A DNA stretch of 64,000 bases, from assembly GCF_900699015.1 (NCBI RefSeq), contig NZ_LR217737.1, forward strand, positions 868,001 through 932,000, in the 5' to 3' direction. This document shows, piece by piece, positions 39,286 to 49,225 of this stretch. Source of the stretch: Erwinia_E haradaeae_E. GTDB taxonomy: Bacteria; Pseudomonadota; Gammaproteobacteria; Enterobacterales; Enterobacteriaceae. Below the pieces are notes generated by a model. It saw nothing but the letters and a program-made list of their open reading frames with translations, did not search any database and had not been told where the DNA came from. Position 1 is the first letter of the stretch. Each line of letters starts with the position of its first letter. The position numbers and the translations under genes are program-made.

Positions 39286-39572
39286 TTATTCTCTCAAATA
39301 GATTATAGAGAATATATGAACAAAGAGTCAATAAATTTACATATTAAAATACAAAGTCTTTTTACCAAATTCCAATTTCATCTGATTAATCCTTCTAACC
39401 CTCTTCACTAACATTTTATTTTAAAAAATAAATTCTCAAAATCAGCTTAATGACAAACCGAATACATATTTTAATATTTAATATTCTAGTATTGATCTAT
39501 ACAACACAATAGACTCAATCCAATACATACTATTACTATTTATATGTCCAAATCACACAAATTACTTATTCA

Positions 39573-40421
39573 TCACAGTAAAATTGTGCGATTTCCATGT
39601 ATAAAAACACGTTGTGTTGCAATTTGATATAATGAGCGACTCAATACACTTTTCTCAAGATCACGACCAGCTCTCATCATATCTTCTGGTTTATAACTGT
39701 GATCAATAGGAATAACATCCTGAATTATAATAGCTCCTCCATCAAGGTTTTCGTTTACATAATGTGCTGTAGCACCAATAATTTTTACCCCGCGATCATA
39801 TGCCTGATGATAAGGACGCGCACCAATAAATGCAGGTAAAAAAGAATGATGAATATTGATAATTTTATTTTTATAACGATGTACAAAATCTGCTGTGAAT
39901 ACACGCATATACTTTGCTAAAACTATATAATCAGGACAATAAAAATCAATCTTATCTGCGATATTCTTATCATGTTCAATACGCGTCAAACCGCTATGAC
40001 TAGAGAAAATAAATGGTATATCAAAGCGTTCTACTAATGAACGCAACGTATCATGATTACTAATGACTACAGCAATATCTATGTCTAATTCGGCATAGAG
40101 ATTTTTTATTAATAGCTCACCTAAACAATGAGCTTCTTGACTAACTAAAATAACAATTCGTTGACGTTTAAGAGAACGTAATTCACGATTCGACCCTACC
40201 GGTAAAACAAAATCTAAATCTCTAAGAAATTTATCATTATCGACATGGCCTTCTAGCTCTGTTCTCATAAAGAAGAAATTGCTGTAATTATCAACAAATT
40301 CATTATTTTGTACAATATTAAGTTGATTCGAATAACAAATATTAGTGATTTTTGCAATTAATCCTTTCGAATCTGGAGAGATAGTATGCAGTACCGTTCG
40401 CGGCATCTTTGCTTTTGTCAT
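39573..40421 (-). CDS. purU: PurU, formyltetrahydrofolate deformylase
   Basis: Hydrolyses 10-formyl-THF to THF and formate, balancing one-carbon pools and supplying formate for PurT. 282 residues from the ATG at 40421 (E. coli 280); an ATG 9 nt upstream sits too close to AGGAT. The N-terminal ACT domain (ISPDSKGLIAKITNICYSNQLNIVQNNEF) precedes the formyltransferase-type domain. The catalytic segment INIHHSFLPAF and the later GATAHYVNENLDGG (Asp kept; E. coli NLDEGP changed to NLDGGA) are present. It stands alone. Confidence 0.94.
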   Translation of the reverse strand: MTKAKMPRTVLHTISPDSKGLIAKITNICYSNQLNIVQNNEFVDNYSNFFFMRTELEGHVDNDKFLRDLDFVLPVGSNRELRSLKRQRIVILVSQEAHCLGELLIKNLYAELDIDIAVVISNHDTLRSLVERFDIPFIFSSHSGLTRIEHDKNIADKIDFYCPDYIVLAKYMRVFTADFVHRYKNKIINIHHSFLPAFIGARPYHQAYDRGVKIIGATAHYVNENLDGGAIIIQDVIPIDHSYKPEDMMRAGRDLEKSVLSRSLYQIATQRVFIHGNRTILL

Positions 40422-41766
40422 TCTAATCATATCCTGTTTATATGATATATATTCTTACTGTACATATAATATCAGTATATTTCATGCATAAACCAGAAAG
40501 ATCAGTGTTGGTTGTTATGTTATAAGATATTATGTTGTGACACTTACTTCCAATATTCTTTTTCATTTAAATATCTATTTTATATGTAATTATCTTACAG
40601 TGTATTAATGTCGACTTTATGATAACTTATATGATAGACAGAGATAATTGGTATGATAAAAAAATTATTTTATCTCCATATCTCATAAAGCAAAAATGAA
40701 CTATCTGTAAGTAATTATGTTAATTTTCATCATTTATATACAGATAAACTTCAAACTATTGATATACTAAATGACTATACACTTGGAGCAAGAATTATTT
40801 TAGTATAAAAAATGATTGTCTTAATTATCCAAGATATTTCAGAAGGACTTATACTTTAATCTATAAAAATTTTATTTCTATATATTATTATTCTGATAAT
40901 GCTATCTAATATACTAAAAACCTATGATACTATACTATTTCCCAAGTTAAAGAACTTAGATAATTAGTGTTTATATCAATAGCTATTTCTAATTAAACAC
41001 AGTAATTAAAATCAATCATCATTAACATACAATAAATATATGAAATATATTTCAAAGTACTATCATAATTCTAACTCTAACCTAACTAAATACCAATAAA
41101 ACTATTTATATTTTTATAAAACATCTATTCTATAGTAGAAATATTCTCTAATTTACTTTAATATCCAAATTATTAGTTTTTAAAAAAAGATCATACATTA
41201 TATAATGATAAGTGTTCAATTATTTAATAATATTAAGCTTAACTCTAAATATAACCTGACTTATGATTATGAAAAAGAACTTATCTCAATTTTAGAAGCG
41301 TATAGCCTTCTTTTCTATGTTACTCAATTGTTTTATTAAAAATGATGTATTTTTAAATACAAGTTCTTAATATCAACTTGTAAATAAATATTCTTAACAT
41401 GATAATATTTATAATCTCAAAATAAACAATAGAATTAATCTATAAATCATTATATCACAACATGACAGCTAGTATATTTAAAATATAAAAGTATATTACC
41501 ATCCATTCTTGATAATTACTCATAGATTAAGCTTTATTCTATTCTGTGATTTCTTTCTTACTCCAATGCTCTTCTTACTCTATTAGCATCTTCAATCTTA
41601 TCTTAAAATTTCGTATCAATTGCATATAACTCTGCCGGCAACTAAAAACAATCGAAATAAGCTGATAAAATAAATCGATAAATCACCAGTCTAAACTCTT
41701 AATCAAATATGACATATGATACGACTAAATCCATAAAAATTACCTATATTCCGCTTAATACAAATA
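40422..41766. other. gene-free stretch, possible coding relic
   Basis: About 1.3 kb, mostly featureless. On the - strand around 41540-41640 a frame reads LPAELYAIDTKF, stop, DKIEDANRVRRALE, stop, ERNHRIE. This has protein-like composition with in-frame stops and could be a decayed gene beside tmRNA. I cannot name it. Confidence 0.4.
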
Positions 41767-41791
41767 ATAAGACTACTATAATTGGTCTTAT
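41767..41791 (-). terminator. putative tmRNA terminator
   Basis: ATAAGAC/GTCTTAT arms (7 bp) with an 11-nt loop lie 12 nt past the tmRNA CCA end. Reading on the - strand they are followed by TATTTG, a weak T-tract. Confidence 0.4.
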
Positions 41792-41802
41792 ATATACAAT
41801 AT

Positions 41803-42183
41803 TGGTGGAGCTGGCGGGAGTTGAACCCGCGTCCAGAACGGCTATGCAATTGGCGCTACATGCTTAGTCCAGTTATTAAATTTATTTATTAACCGCGAAC
41901 GGACACGCGAATAAAAAACTAGCTTAATTCAATTTAACATATCAATCCTAAGCAAGATATCCATGCGATCTCTTTTAATTTTGACCTCTCTTGTCTCCTG
42001 TTCTAAGAGCAAAGCATAGGGAGAGAGAGGGCACCTTCAGTTTATTAAGCCGATTAAGCTGCTAATGCAACAGGTGCAAAGTTTTTATCATTTGCGACTA
42101 TTTACACGGCTTTTAACGAGGCCAGCCGTCCCTCGGCATGCTCCTCCGGCTTTACACATCCTGTCAAATCCATAATCAGCCCC
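41803..42183 (-). ncRNA. ssrA: tmRNA (SsrA)
   Basis: About 381 nt, from GGGGCTGATTATGG to the encoded CCA end. The 3' end has the tRNA-like T-arm (GGGTTCAACTCCCGCCAGCTCCACCA-type, with TTCAA loop) pairing with the 5' GGGGCTG. The resume region AATAGTCGCAAATGAT is followed by an open frame encoding the tag (A)ANDKNFAPVALAA and a TAA stop. This is longer than the E. coli ANDENYALAA tag but keeps the ALAA degron end. smpB lies immediately upstream, as in E. coli. Confidence 0.96.
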
Positions 42184-42226
42184 ATATTTGATCTTATATC
42201 TACCTTTTATAAGCAACTATCATATA

Positions 42227-42718
42227 CTAATTCCTGATAAATACACAATTAGTATTTTTTACTATACGCGCTTTATCTAATTTCCACTCACGATCTTTCA
42301 AGTCATTTCGCTTATCATGCTTTTTTTTCCCTTGTGCAACAGCAATCTTCAGTTTAGCCCAAGCACTTTTCCAGTAAATTGATAAAGATATCACTGTGAA
42401 TCCATCATGATTAACTTTTCGTATCAGGAAATCTAATTCACTTTTCTTTAAAAGCAACTTACGTCGTCGATTGGGAATATATGTAATATGCGATGAAACA
42501 AAACTGAGTGGCTGAAAGATAGACCCAAATAAATAAGCTTCGCCATTACTAAGTTCAACATAACTATCATTAATATTCACTTGACCTGCACGTAGAGATT
42601 TAACCTCCCATCCATGTAATAACAAGCCAGCTTCCATTACTTCGTTAATGAAATAATTATAACAAGCACGCTTGTTCGTTGAAATTATAGTAGGCATTGG
42701 CTTCTGTCTTTTTTTCAT
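42227..42718 (-). CDS. smpB: SmpB, tmRNA-binding protein
   Basis: Binds tmRNA and delivers it to stalled ribosomes for trans-translation. 163 residues (E. coli 160). The conserved barrel segments NKRACYNYFI, GLLLHGWEVKSLRAGQVNINDSYV and GEAYLFG are clear, as is the C-terminal KGKKKHDKRNDLKDREWKLDKARI that folds into the mRNA channel. It lies 43 nt upstream of ssrA on the same strand and is divergent from ratA, the ancestral arrangement. Confidence 0.96.
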   Translation of the reverse strand: MKKRQKPMPTIISTNKRACYNYFINEVMEAGLLLHGWEVKSLRAGQVNINDSYVELSNGEAYLFGSIFQPLSFVSSHITYIPNRRRKLLLKKSELDFLIRKVNHDGFTVISLSIYWKSAWAKLKIAVAQGKKKHDKRNDLKDREWKLDKARIVKNTNCVFIRN

Positions 42719-43590
42719 TATTTAAATTCCACTTAACATCTCCAATTCGTTGAATCTAAACTATTAGCTCTGGATTAAATGATCTAACTATTACAATAAA
42801 GTCTTTTCAAAACATATCCTTCTATCGATTAATACCATTAGAGATAAAATTGAAATAACCAAGAGGAATAAATAAATAGAACTAAACTTATAAATATATT
42901 CATTCTCAATAGACAGTGCGATCAAAAAATAAAAACATAACATAAATATGTTTTATCTTGTCTTCTAAATAAAGTAAATGCATATTAGTGAGTATAAACC
43001 AATAATCATCTTAATACCTAACCCTATCTATACTAAGTCCTATATAAAAAAGAAAAAGTTATTTTATAGAATGCACTTCGAAACAACTAGTGAGACACTC
43101 TATAATATCTTATATCATACTAATCTTGAATATTTTCTATTAATGAAAATTCTTTAATACAAAATATTATACGTGATTTCACATCCTTCTTTTTCTGATA
43201 ATAAAATATAACCTCATAGAAACTATATAGTAAAAAGATCAATAAGTACTGGCTATTCTAGAATAATATAACTTACATACGCTACTATAAAAAAATAACG
43301 TACGATTAATTATATCTAATATGATAAATCTTTTATCTATCTAAGTACTATCGAAAAAATCATGTTACTACCATGTAAACCTAAAAACCACAATACTGAA
43401 ATTACATTTCCTCTATACTACTAATAGGTGCTTTGTAACAGGAACAATTATAAAACATAAAGTATCTTTATAAAAATTACTTCACTTACTCACACAACAT
43501 GAAAATAATGTAATATCAATTAAATTATCCTATCTGAGAATACTTGAGATCACACATACTATATACTTACTCATATTTATTAAGTAAGTG
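42719..43590. other. gene-free stretch between smpB and ratA
   Basis: About 0.9 kb separating the divergent genes. In E. coli the two are much closer. No gene or repeat is recognised. Confidence 0.5.
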
Positions 43591-43620
43591 TTGATTCGAT
43601 CACTTAAAATTATGTATGCT
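43591..43620 (+). promoter_or_regulatory. putative sigma-70 promoter of ratAB
   Basis: TTGATT and TATGCT are separated by 18 nt and lie 45 nt upstream of the ratA ATG. A CACTTAA/TTAAGTG inverted repeat (43601-43632 region) overlaps the -10. AT-rich background lowers confidence. Confidence 0.4.
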
Positions 43621-43664
43621 TAAAATTAAGTGTAGTTCTTTTCTCAGATAGCACTGGAATTAAT

Positions 43665-44111
43665 ATGTCTAATATTATTTGTTCATCATTGGTACCGTTC
43701 AGTTCTAAAAAAATGTATTTTCTTGTAAATGATATCGAATGTTATCCACAGTTCCTATCTGGTTGTATTAGTAGTCGAATAATAAATTCTAATTCTGCAT
43801 ACATGACTGCATCAATAAACATTGAGAAAGCAGGTATAAAAATGACTATTATTACCCGAAATGCTCTCATCTCTAATAAGAGCATTCATATTCAGTTAGT
43901 AGAAGGCCCATTTTCTCAATTTAGTGGTAGCTGGTATTTTATGCCAATAAGCGAAGATTCATGTCAAGTCAGGCTAAGTTTAAATTTAAAATTCACCAGT
44001 ACATTAATAGATAGTACATTTCAAAATATATTTCAAAAAATGAATCAAAGAATTATCGACTCCTTTATTCACCGCGCAAAGAGGATATATGAACCCCAAT
44101 ATTATGGTTGA
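43665..44111 (+). CDS. ratA: RatA, START-domain ubiquinone/ribosome-associated protein
   Basis: Coq10/START-fold protein of the RatA family. E. coli RatA was described as a toxin inhibiting 70S assembly, and relatives bind ubiquinone. 148 residues, beginning at MSNIICSSLVPFSSKKMYFLVNDIECYPQFLSGC, without the short N-terminal extension of E. coli. The motif VNDIECYPQFLSGC and the C-terminal helix are conserved. The ratB start lies 23 nt inside its 3' end. Confidence 0.92.
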   Translation: MSNIICSSLVPFSSKKMYFLVNDIECYPQFLSGCISSRIINSNSAYMTASINIEKAGIKMTIITRNALISNKSIHIQLVEGPFSQFSGSWYFMPISEDSCQVRLSLNLKFTSTLIDSTFQNIFQKMNQRIIDSFIHRAKRIYEPQYYG

Positions 44112-44361
44112 TGTCGTGTATGCGCTACCGAATAAACAATATTGTTATCACCTAACCCTTGCAGAAGGAAGCACAGTAGAACAATCTATTATTGAATCCG
44201 GCATACTCATTACTCGAAAAGACATTATTCTTCAAAAGAATAAATTTGGTATTTTTGGAAATCTAGTGAATTTAAATCAGAAACTTCATGATGGTGATCG
44301 AGTAGAAATCTATCGCCCTCTAGTCCCAGGCTATAGAAATTTATTACGTCAAAAAAAATAA
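44089..44361 (+). CDS. ratB: RatB (RnfH-family) protein
   Basis: Small beta-grasp (ubiquitin-like) protein of the RnfH family, 90 residues (E. coli 96). The N-terminal VDVVYALPNKQYCYHLTLAEGSTVEQSI and C-terminal LHDGDRVEIYRPLVPG match. AGAGGATAT precedes the ATG. It overlaps ratA by 23 nt, as an operon partner. The E. coli toxin-antitoxin reading of ratAB is disputed, and retention here supports a housekeeping role. Confidence 0.92.
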   Translation: MNPNIMVDVVYALPNKQYCYHLTLAEGSTVEQSIIESGILITRKDIILQKNKFGIFGNLVNLNQKLHDGDRVEIYRPLVPGYRNLLRQKK

Positions 44362-45999
44362 CTAATCAACATAAAAAATAACCTATCTGTCTAATTTTTA
44401 TAAATTAGAAATCATTTAATATTCACGCTAATACATTTAGTAATACTTACACATTAATCAAAACTAAAAACAATTGACATCATTGATCGATGAATAAAAA
44501 TAAAATATATAACCCCTTCAGTAAAAAATACAAGATAAAATCAGTGTTTTATCTCTGATAATACAATAACACAATCACCTAGTCATAATACTATTTTATA
44601 AATACAATTTATTTAAACTGTTAAATGAAAAATTATATTCTTAACTTTTATAGATTTAAATAATATTAAATTTTAAATCTTTAATAATAAATTAAATTAA
44701 TAAACTATATGCTTTTCTCTTAATAATAAGATTCTAACATAATAGAGCTTAATTCATCATGAATATGCATAAATTAATCAATCTGACTACCTGGATTAAT
44801 TATAAATTAATACTCAATAACAATGCCTGCAACTAAACCAATTACTTTCTGCTTTAGTAAAAAAGAACAATATCTTTTCTTTCTTCTATAAGATCTAATT
44901 TTTAGCCACTATTTACACTCAATTTATTTATATTATAACTAACTAGACCTAGATATAATCTCTACTATATCTACAACTGGTATCATTGATCTATACTCTA
45001 AATTTAATTAAATATTTCAAGTAAAATTACAAAAGAAAATACTAATGAATCTATAATTAAGTAAATCCTAACCACTTCTATCAATAAAAACCAATAATAA
45101 CTCACATAAAATCCAAGATACATCTACCCTATATTTCCTTGAAATGTAGATCAAATAAATGATTTTATCAATATAAATTTTATATCCATTACCTATCTCA
45201 ACTATTCATTCCAATAAAGCTCTACCCCTCATGATCTAGTCAATAAACTAATACACTAATCTAATAAAATTAATTTTGAATCAAAAAATTATGCTATATT
45301 TCAAAATATAAATTTAAACATAAATAATAAACACATACGGAATAAATCATGAATAAAACTACCTCATGTAAAATAAATTTATATACTTGATGTGAAAATA
45401 TAAAAACAGATCAAAATCAAATTTACAACATTTACTTTTTAACTTAAAAATTCATTTTTTTAAAAAAATCTAATCTTATCTATAATAATAGAAGTGTTAT
45501 CATTAATAAAAAATAAATAAAAATATCTCAAATAATCTATTAGATAATATCTAATTAACTTTTTTATAAAAAACTAGATATATAGTTCATAATTAAAATA
45601 CAAATAAAAGGAATAAATATAAAATAACATATGATAATAATAATTCTCATTACCATAATGTTTTTATTAAAATAAATTTTTAAAATAAAGAAAATATATG
45701 ATTAAAATCATTATAAATATCTAAAATTATATAAAAACTAATTATAAATGATCAAGATAATTATGATTATACGTATAACTTTGTATGAAAAGAAAGATAC
45801 TATATCAAGATTGTATACTAGTCTTTGCCTTTCAACTAGTAGTGCTTAGTTCAACATATTTTTATTCTCAATTGTCAAATAAAAGACACTATAAATTGCA
45901 TATCAACAATACAATGAAGGACTCTAGTAATATTTAAAACAAATAAATATATCAGATAAAAAATAAAATCTCTGATTAATTAATACACTATATTGATAA
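44362..45999. other. gene-free stretch
   Basis: About 1.6 kb, among the most AT-rich parts of the window. The E. coli neighbours bamE and recN are not recognisable. Only a 12-codon start-to-stop fragment near 45350 stands out, and it is not supported as a gene. Confidence 0.55.
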
Positions 46000-47589
46000 C
46001 TAATTTTCACATGTTTTCAAAAAAACTACTTCTGGATATCGCTCTTGAATAATACTTAAATGGACCATAGTTGGAGCAATATACGTTAGATTTCCACCAC
46101 TATCTAGAGCCAAGTAAACTTCATTTTTACTTCGAAATTCCTCAAATTTACTTATATCACTACATTTTACCCATCTCGCAGTAGAAATCTTCATGTCTTC
46201 ATAAACTGCCATTACATTATATTCATTTTTCAAACGTGAAACTACCACATCAAACTGTAACACGCCTAACGCTCCAACAATCAAATCATGATTATTTAAT
46301 GGTCTAAATATCTGTATCGCACCCTCCTCAGAAAGCTGAACTAATCCCTTAAGTAGCTGCTTTTGCTTCAAGGGATCACGTAAGCGGATACGACGAAACA
46401 GTTCTGGTGCAAAATTTGGAATCCCAAAAAATTTTATTTTCTCTCCTTGTGTAAAAGTATCTCCAATCTTTATTGTACCGTGATTATGCAATCCAAGAAT
46501 ATCTCCTGGATAAGCCTCAGTAGCCTGAAAACGATCACCAGCCATAAAAGTAAGAGCAGAAGTAACAACAATATCTTTTCCAGTACGAACCTGATGTAAT
46601 TTAATGCCTTTTTTATATTTTCCAGAAACTATACGCATAAATGCTACTCTATCACGATGCTTTTGATCCATATTAGCTTGTATTTTAAAAATAAATCCAC
46701 TAAAACCATGATCCATCGCGGTCACAGTACGTATATTACTATGACGAGGCATTGGCGGAGGCCCCCAATCTGCTATACTGTCAAGGACATGATCAACACC
46801 AAAGTTACCCAATGCAGTACCAAAAAATACTGGAGTCATAATACCCCGAAGGAATTGATTTCGATCAAAAACCGACGAGGCACCCTCTACTAACTCAACT
46901 TCTTCACGCAGCTGCTGAGCCAAAACCTCACCAATAGCTAAATCTAATTCTGGATTATATAACCCCTTTACTACTCGAACTTCCTGAATAATATGCCCTC
47001 TGCCAGACTGATACAAATATATCTCATTTCTATACAAATGATAAACACCCTTAAAAAATTTACCAAAACCGATAGGCCAAGTAATAGGAGAACAGATAAG
47101 TCTTAGCTTACTTTCCACTTCATCCATAACTGTAATCGGATCACGAATCTCGCGATCCATTTTATTCATAAAAGTTAAAATAGGAGTACTATGCAAACGA
47201 GTAACATGCATCAATTGACAAGTTCGATCTTCGACACCCTTTACTGTATCAATTAACATAAGACAACAGTCTACAGCAGTCAATGTTCTATAAGTATCTT
47301 CCGAAAAATCTGCATGACCCGGAGTATCCAGTAAATTAATTAAAATCCCACGATAAGGAAACTGCATAACTGAAGTACTAATAGAAATACCACGCTCTGT
47401 CTCCATATTCATCCAGTCTGATTTAACATATCTATTGGAATAAGAGCCTTTGATCGAACCGGCAATCTGAATAACCTGCCCAAAAAGCAATAGTTTTTCC
47501 GTCATCGTCGTTTTACCAGCATCTGGATGAGAGATAATCGCAAAAGTACGTCGTCGTTCTACTTCCTGAGAAAAAGATAGATGTGACAT
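46000..47589 (-). CDS. prfC: PrfC, peptide chain release factor 3
   Basis: GTPase RF3 that recycles RF1/RF2 from the ribosome after termination. 529 residues, same length as in E. coli. G1 SHPDAGKTT (about 20-28), G2 RGISISTS, G3 DTPGHADF and G4 NKMDRE are present. The domain 2-3 segments NHGTIKIGDTFTQGE and PNFAPELFRRIRLRDPLKQKQLLKGL match. Dispensable in many reduced genomes, it is intact here. It is monocistronic. Confidence 0.95.
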   Translation of the reverse strand: MSHLSFSQEVERRRTFAIISHPDAGKTTMTEKLLLFGQVIQIAGSIKGSYSNRYVKSDWMNMETERGISISTSVMQFPYRGILINLLDTPGHADFSEDTYRTLTAVDCCLMLIDTVKGVEDRTCQLMHVTRLHSTPILTFMNKMDREIRDPITVMDEVESKLRLICSPITWPIGFGKFFKGVYHLYRNEIYLYQSGRGHIIQEVRVVKGLYNPELDLAIGEVLAQQLREEVELVEGASSVFDRNQFLRGIMTPVFFGTALGNFGVDHVLDSIADWGPPPMPRHSNIRTVTAMDHGFSGFIFKIQANMDQKHRDRVAFMRIVSGKYKKGIKLHQVRTGKDIVVTSALTFMAGDRFQATEAYPGDILGLHNHGTIKIGDTFTQGEKIKFFGIPNFAPELFRRIRLRDPLKQKQLLKGLVQLSEEGAIQIFRPLNNHDLIVGALGVLQFDVVVSRLKNEYNVMAVYEDMKISTARWVKCSDISKFEEFRSKNEVYLALDSGGNLTYIAPTMVHLSIIQERYPEVVFLKTCEN

Positions 47590-49225
47590 AAAGACTCTTC
47601 TAATTGAGCATGCTGATCTTATACAAGATCACATAAAGTAATGTATGAAAAATTCACTTAACATAATGATCAAAATTTATTAAACGAAAATAAGAAACAT
47701 TAGAGCAAATATCTTAATAATTAATTATCTTTATTAACTATACAAAAACCCTTATATTGCGTTCTTATAAAGAATAAACAATATTTCTATTAGAAATAAA
47801 ATTAATAAATTATAGATTAGGATTAAGTTATCTAATTACTATGTTTAATTCATGATGTGACTGATTCTAGTCAATGCTTACAAACATCTCTTATACTTGA
47901 TAAATAAAAAAAATTAAATATCAAAATTCATTTATAGTCACAATAGAATACCTACTGTTTAAATTAATTATAGATAATAAGCATTCAGATATTACTAGTA
48001 TATGATACTATCAAATATGCTTTGTGTTTATATAAAAATATAAATATAAAAAATAATTAAAGATATAAATTAATATAAACATAAATCATAACTTAATCTC
48101 TTTCATACAATACTACAGATTTACAAAAAATATATGAAATGAGAGCATCAGCATAACTAATAATTACATTAAAATTTATTATTATGTTAATAAATTTTTA
48201 TTACTAATAACCTAATTTATAGTCTAATAAAAATAGTCTAATAAAATCTATAACTGTATATATATAAAATCATAACATAAAAACCATATATAAAAGAAAG
48301 CTATCTAGATCAAATGAGATCTCTAACAAAACATATGCTCTGATTTATAGCTATATCATATCAAGAAGGCTGTCTATACTATGTCTATAATATACAACTC
48401 AGAACCAAGCATAATCCAAGAGTTTTAAGGTTATTACCGTATACCGCTGGCATCAGAAAAACCTCATCCCCTTAAAAATTGTTATTACTTCTATATAAGA
48501 TATAAACATTCTATCACCTATCATAGGATGAGTTAGTTGAACTTAAATTTCAAATAGATCCTATTAATTTCTTAACATAGATACTCATCAAACTACGCTC
48601 ATATAGCTATGACTCATTCATATAGAATATCAGAAGATTGTTGCAAACAGCATTGTATTGAATAATTAATGATTAAATCTAACTTTAAAAAAATTAGACC
48701 CTTATGTAAGAATTATTCATCGCTCTAACTCAGATCTGTACTATCAGAAACCATACTTACTATCTAAACAATCCATCCAACTAGTCTCATCAATGATGCC
48801 ATCCCAAAATCTTACTACTGCAAACCAATATTCACATTACTATTAGCTTAGAACTATACAATCATTTCTTTTTTATTCAAAAAATCTGTAAAATATCCAT
48901 ACCATAATTTATATAAAAAACTTAAATAAAGATAGTACAATAACACTTTTAGTTTAAAGTAAGCAGAATTAACTATATTACTCGTATAAAAATTTATACA
49001 TGCATGCTCAACAAAATTCTAAAAAAACTAAAAACAATGAATATAACATAAAAATTCTAATTTCTATAATAAATCCATATATTTAAAAAAATAAAAATTT
49101 AATCAGTTATTTACCAACTAACTCATTTCTTTTTTATAATAAAATTGACTGGCTCTATGATATGTTTTTATTGTAATAGATAAAGTAACTACAACAAATG
49201 AATTAATATAATGAAGGTAAAAAAC
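47590..49225. other. gene-free stretch with a possible coding relic
   Basis: About 1.6 kb between divergent prfC and alaS. On the - strand, roughly 48376-48474, one frame reads GDEVFLMPAVYGNNLKTLGL and continues CLVLSCIL to a stop, with protein-like composition but no start. It may be a gene fragment; I cannot name it. recA/recX, the usual upstream neighbours of alaS, are absent. Confidence 0.45.

Noticed and set aside
45350..45395. 12-codon start-to-stop frame (MNKTTSCKINLYT)
   Set aside because: Too short, weak ribosome binding site and no family match.
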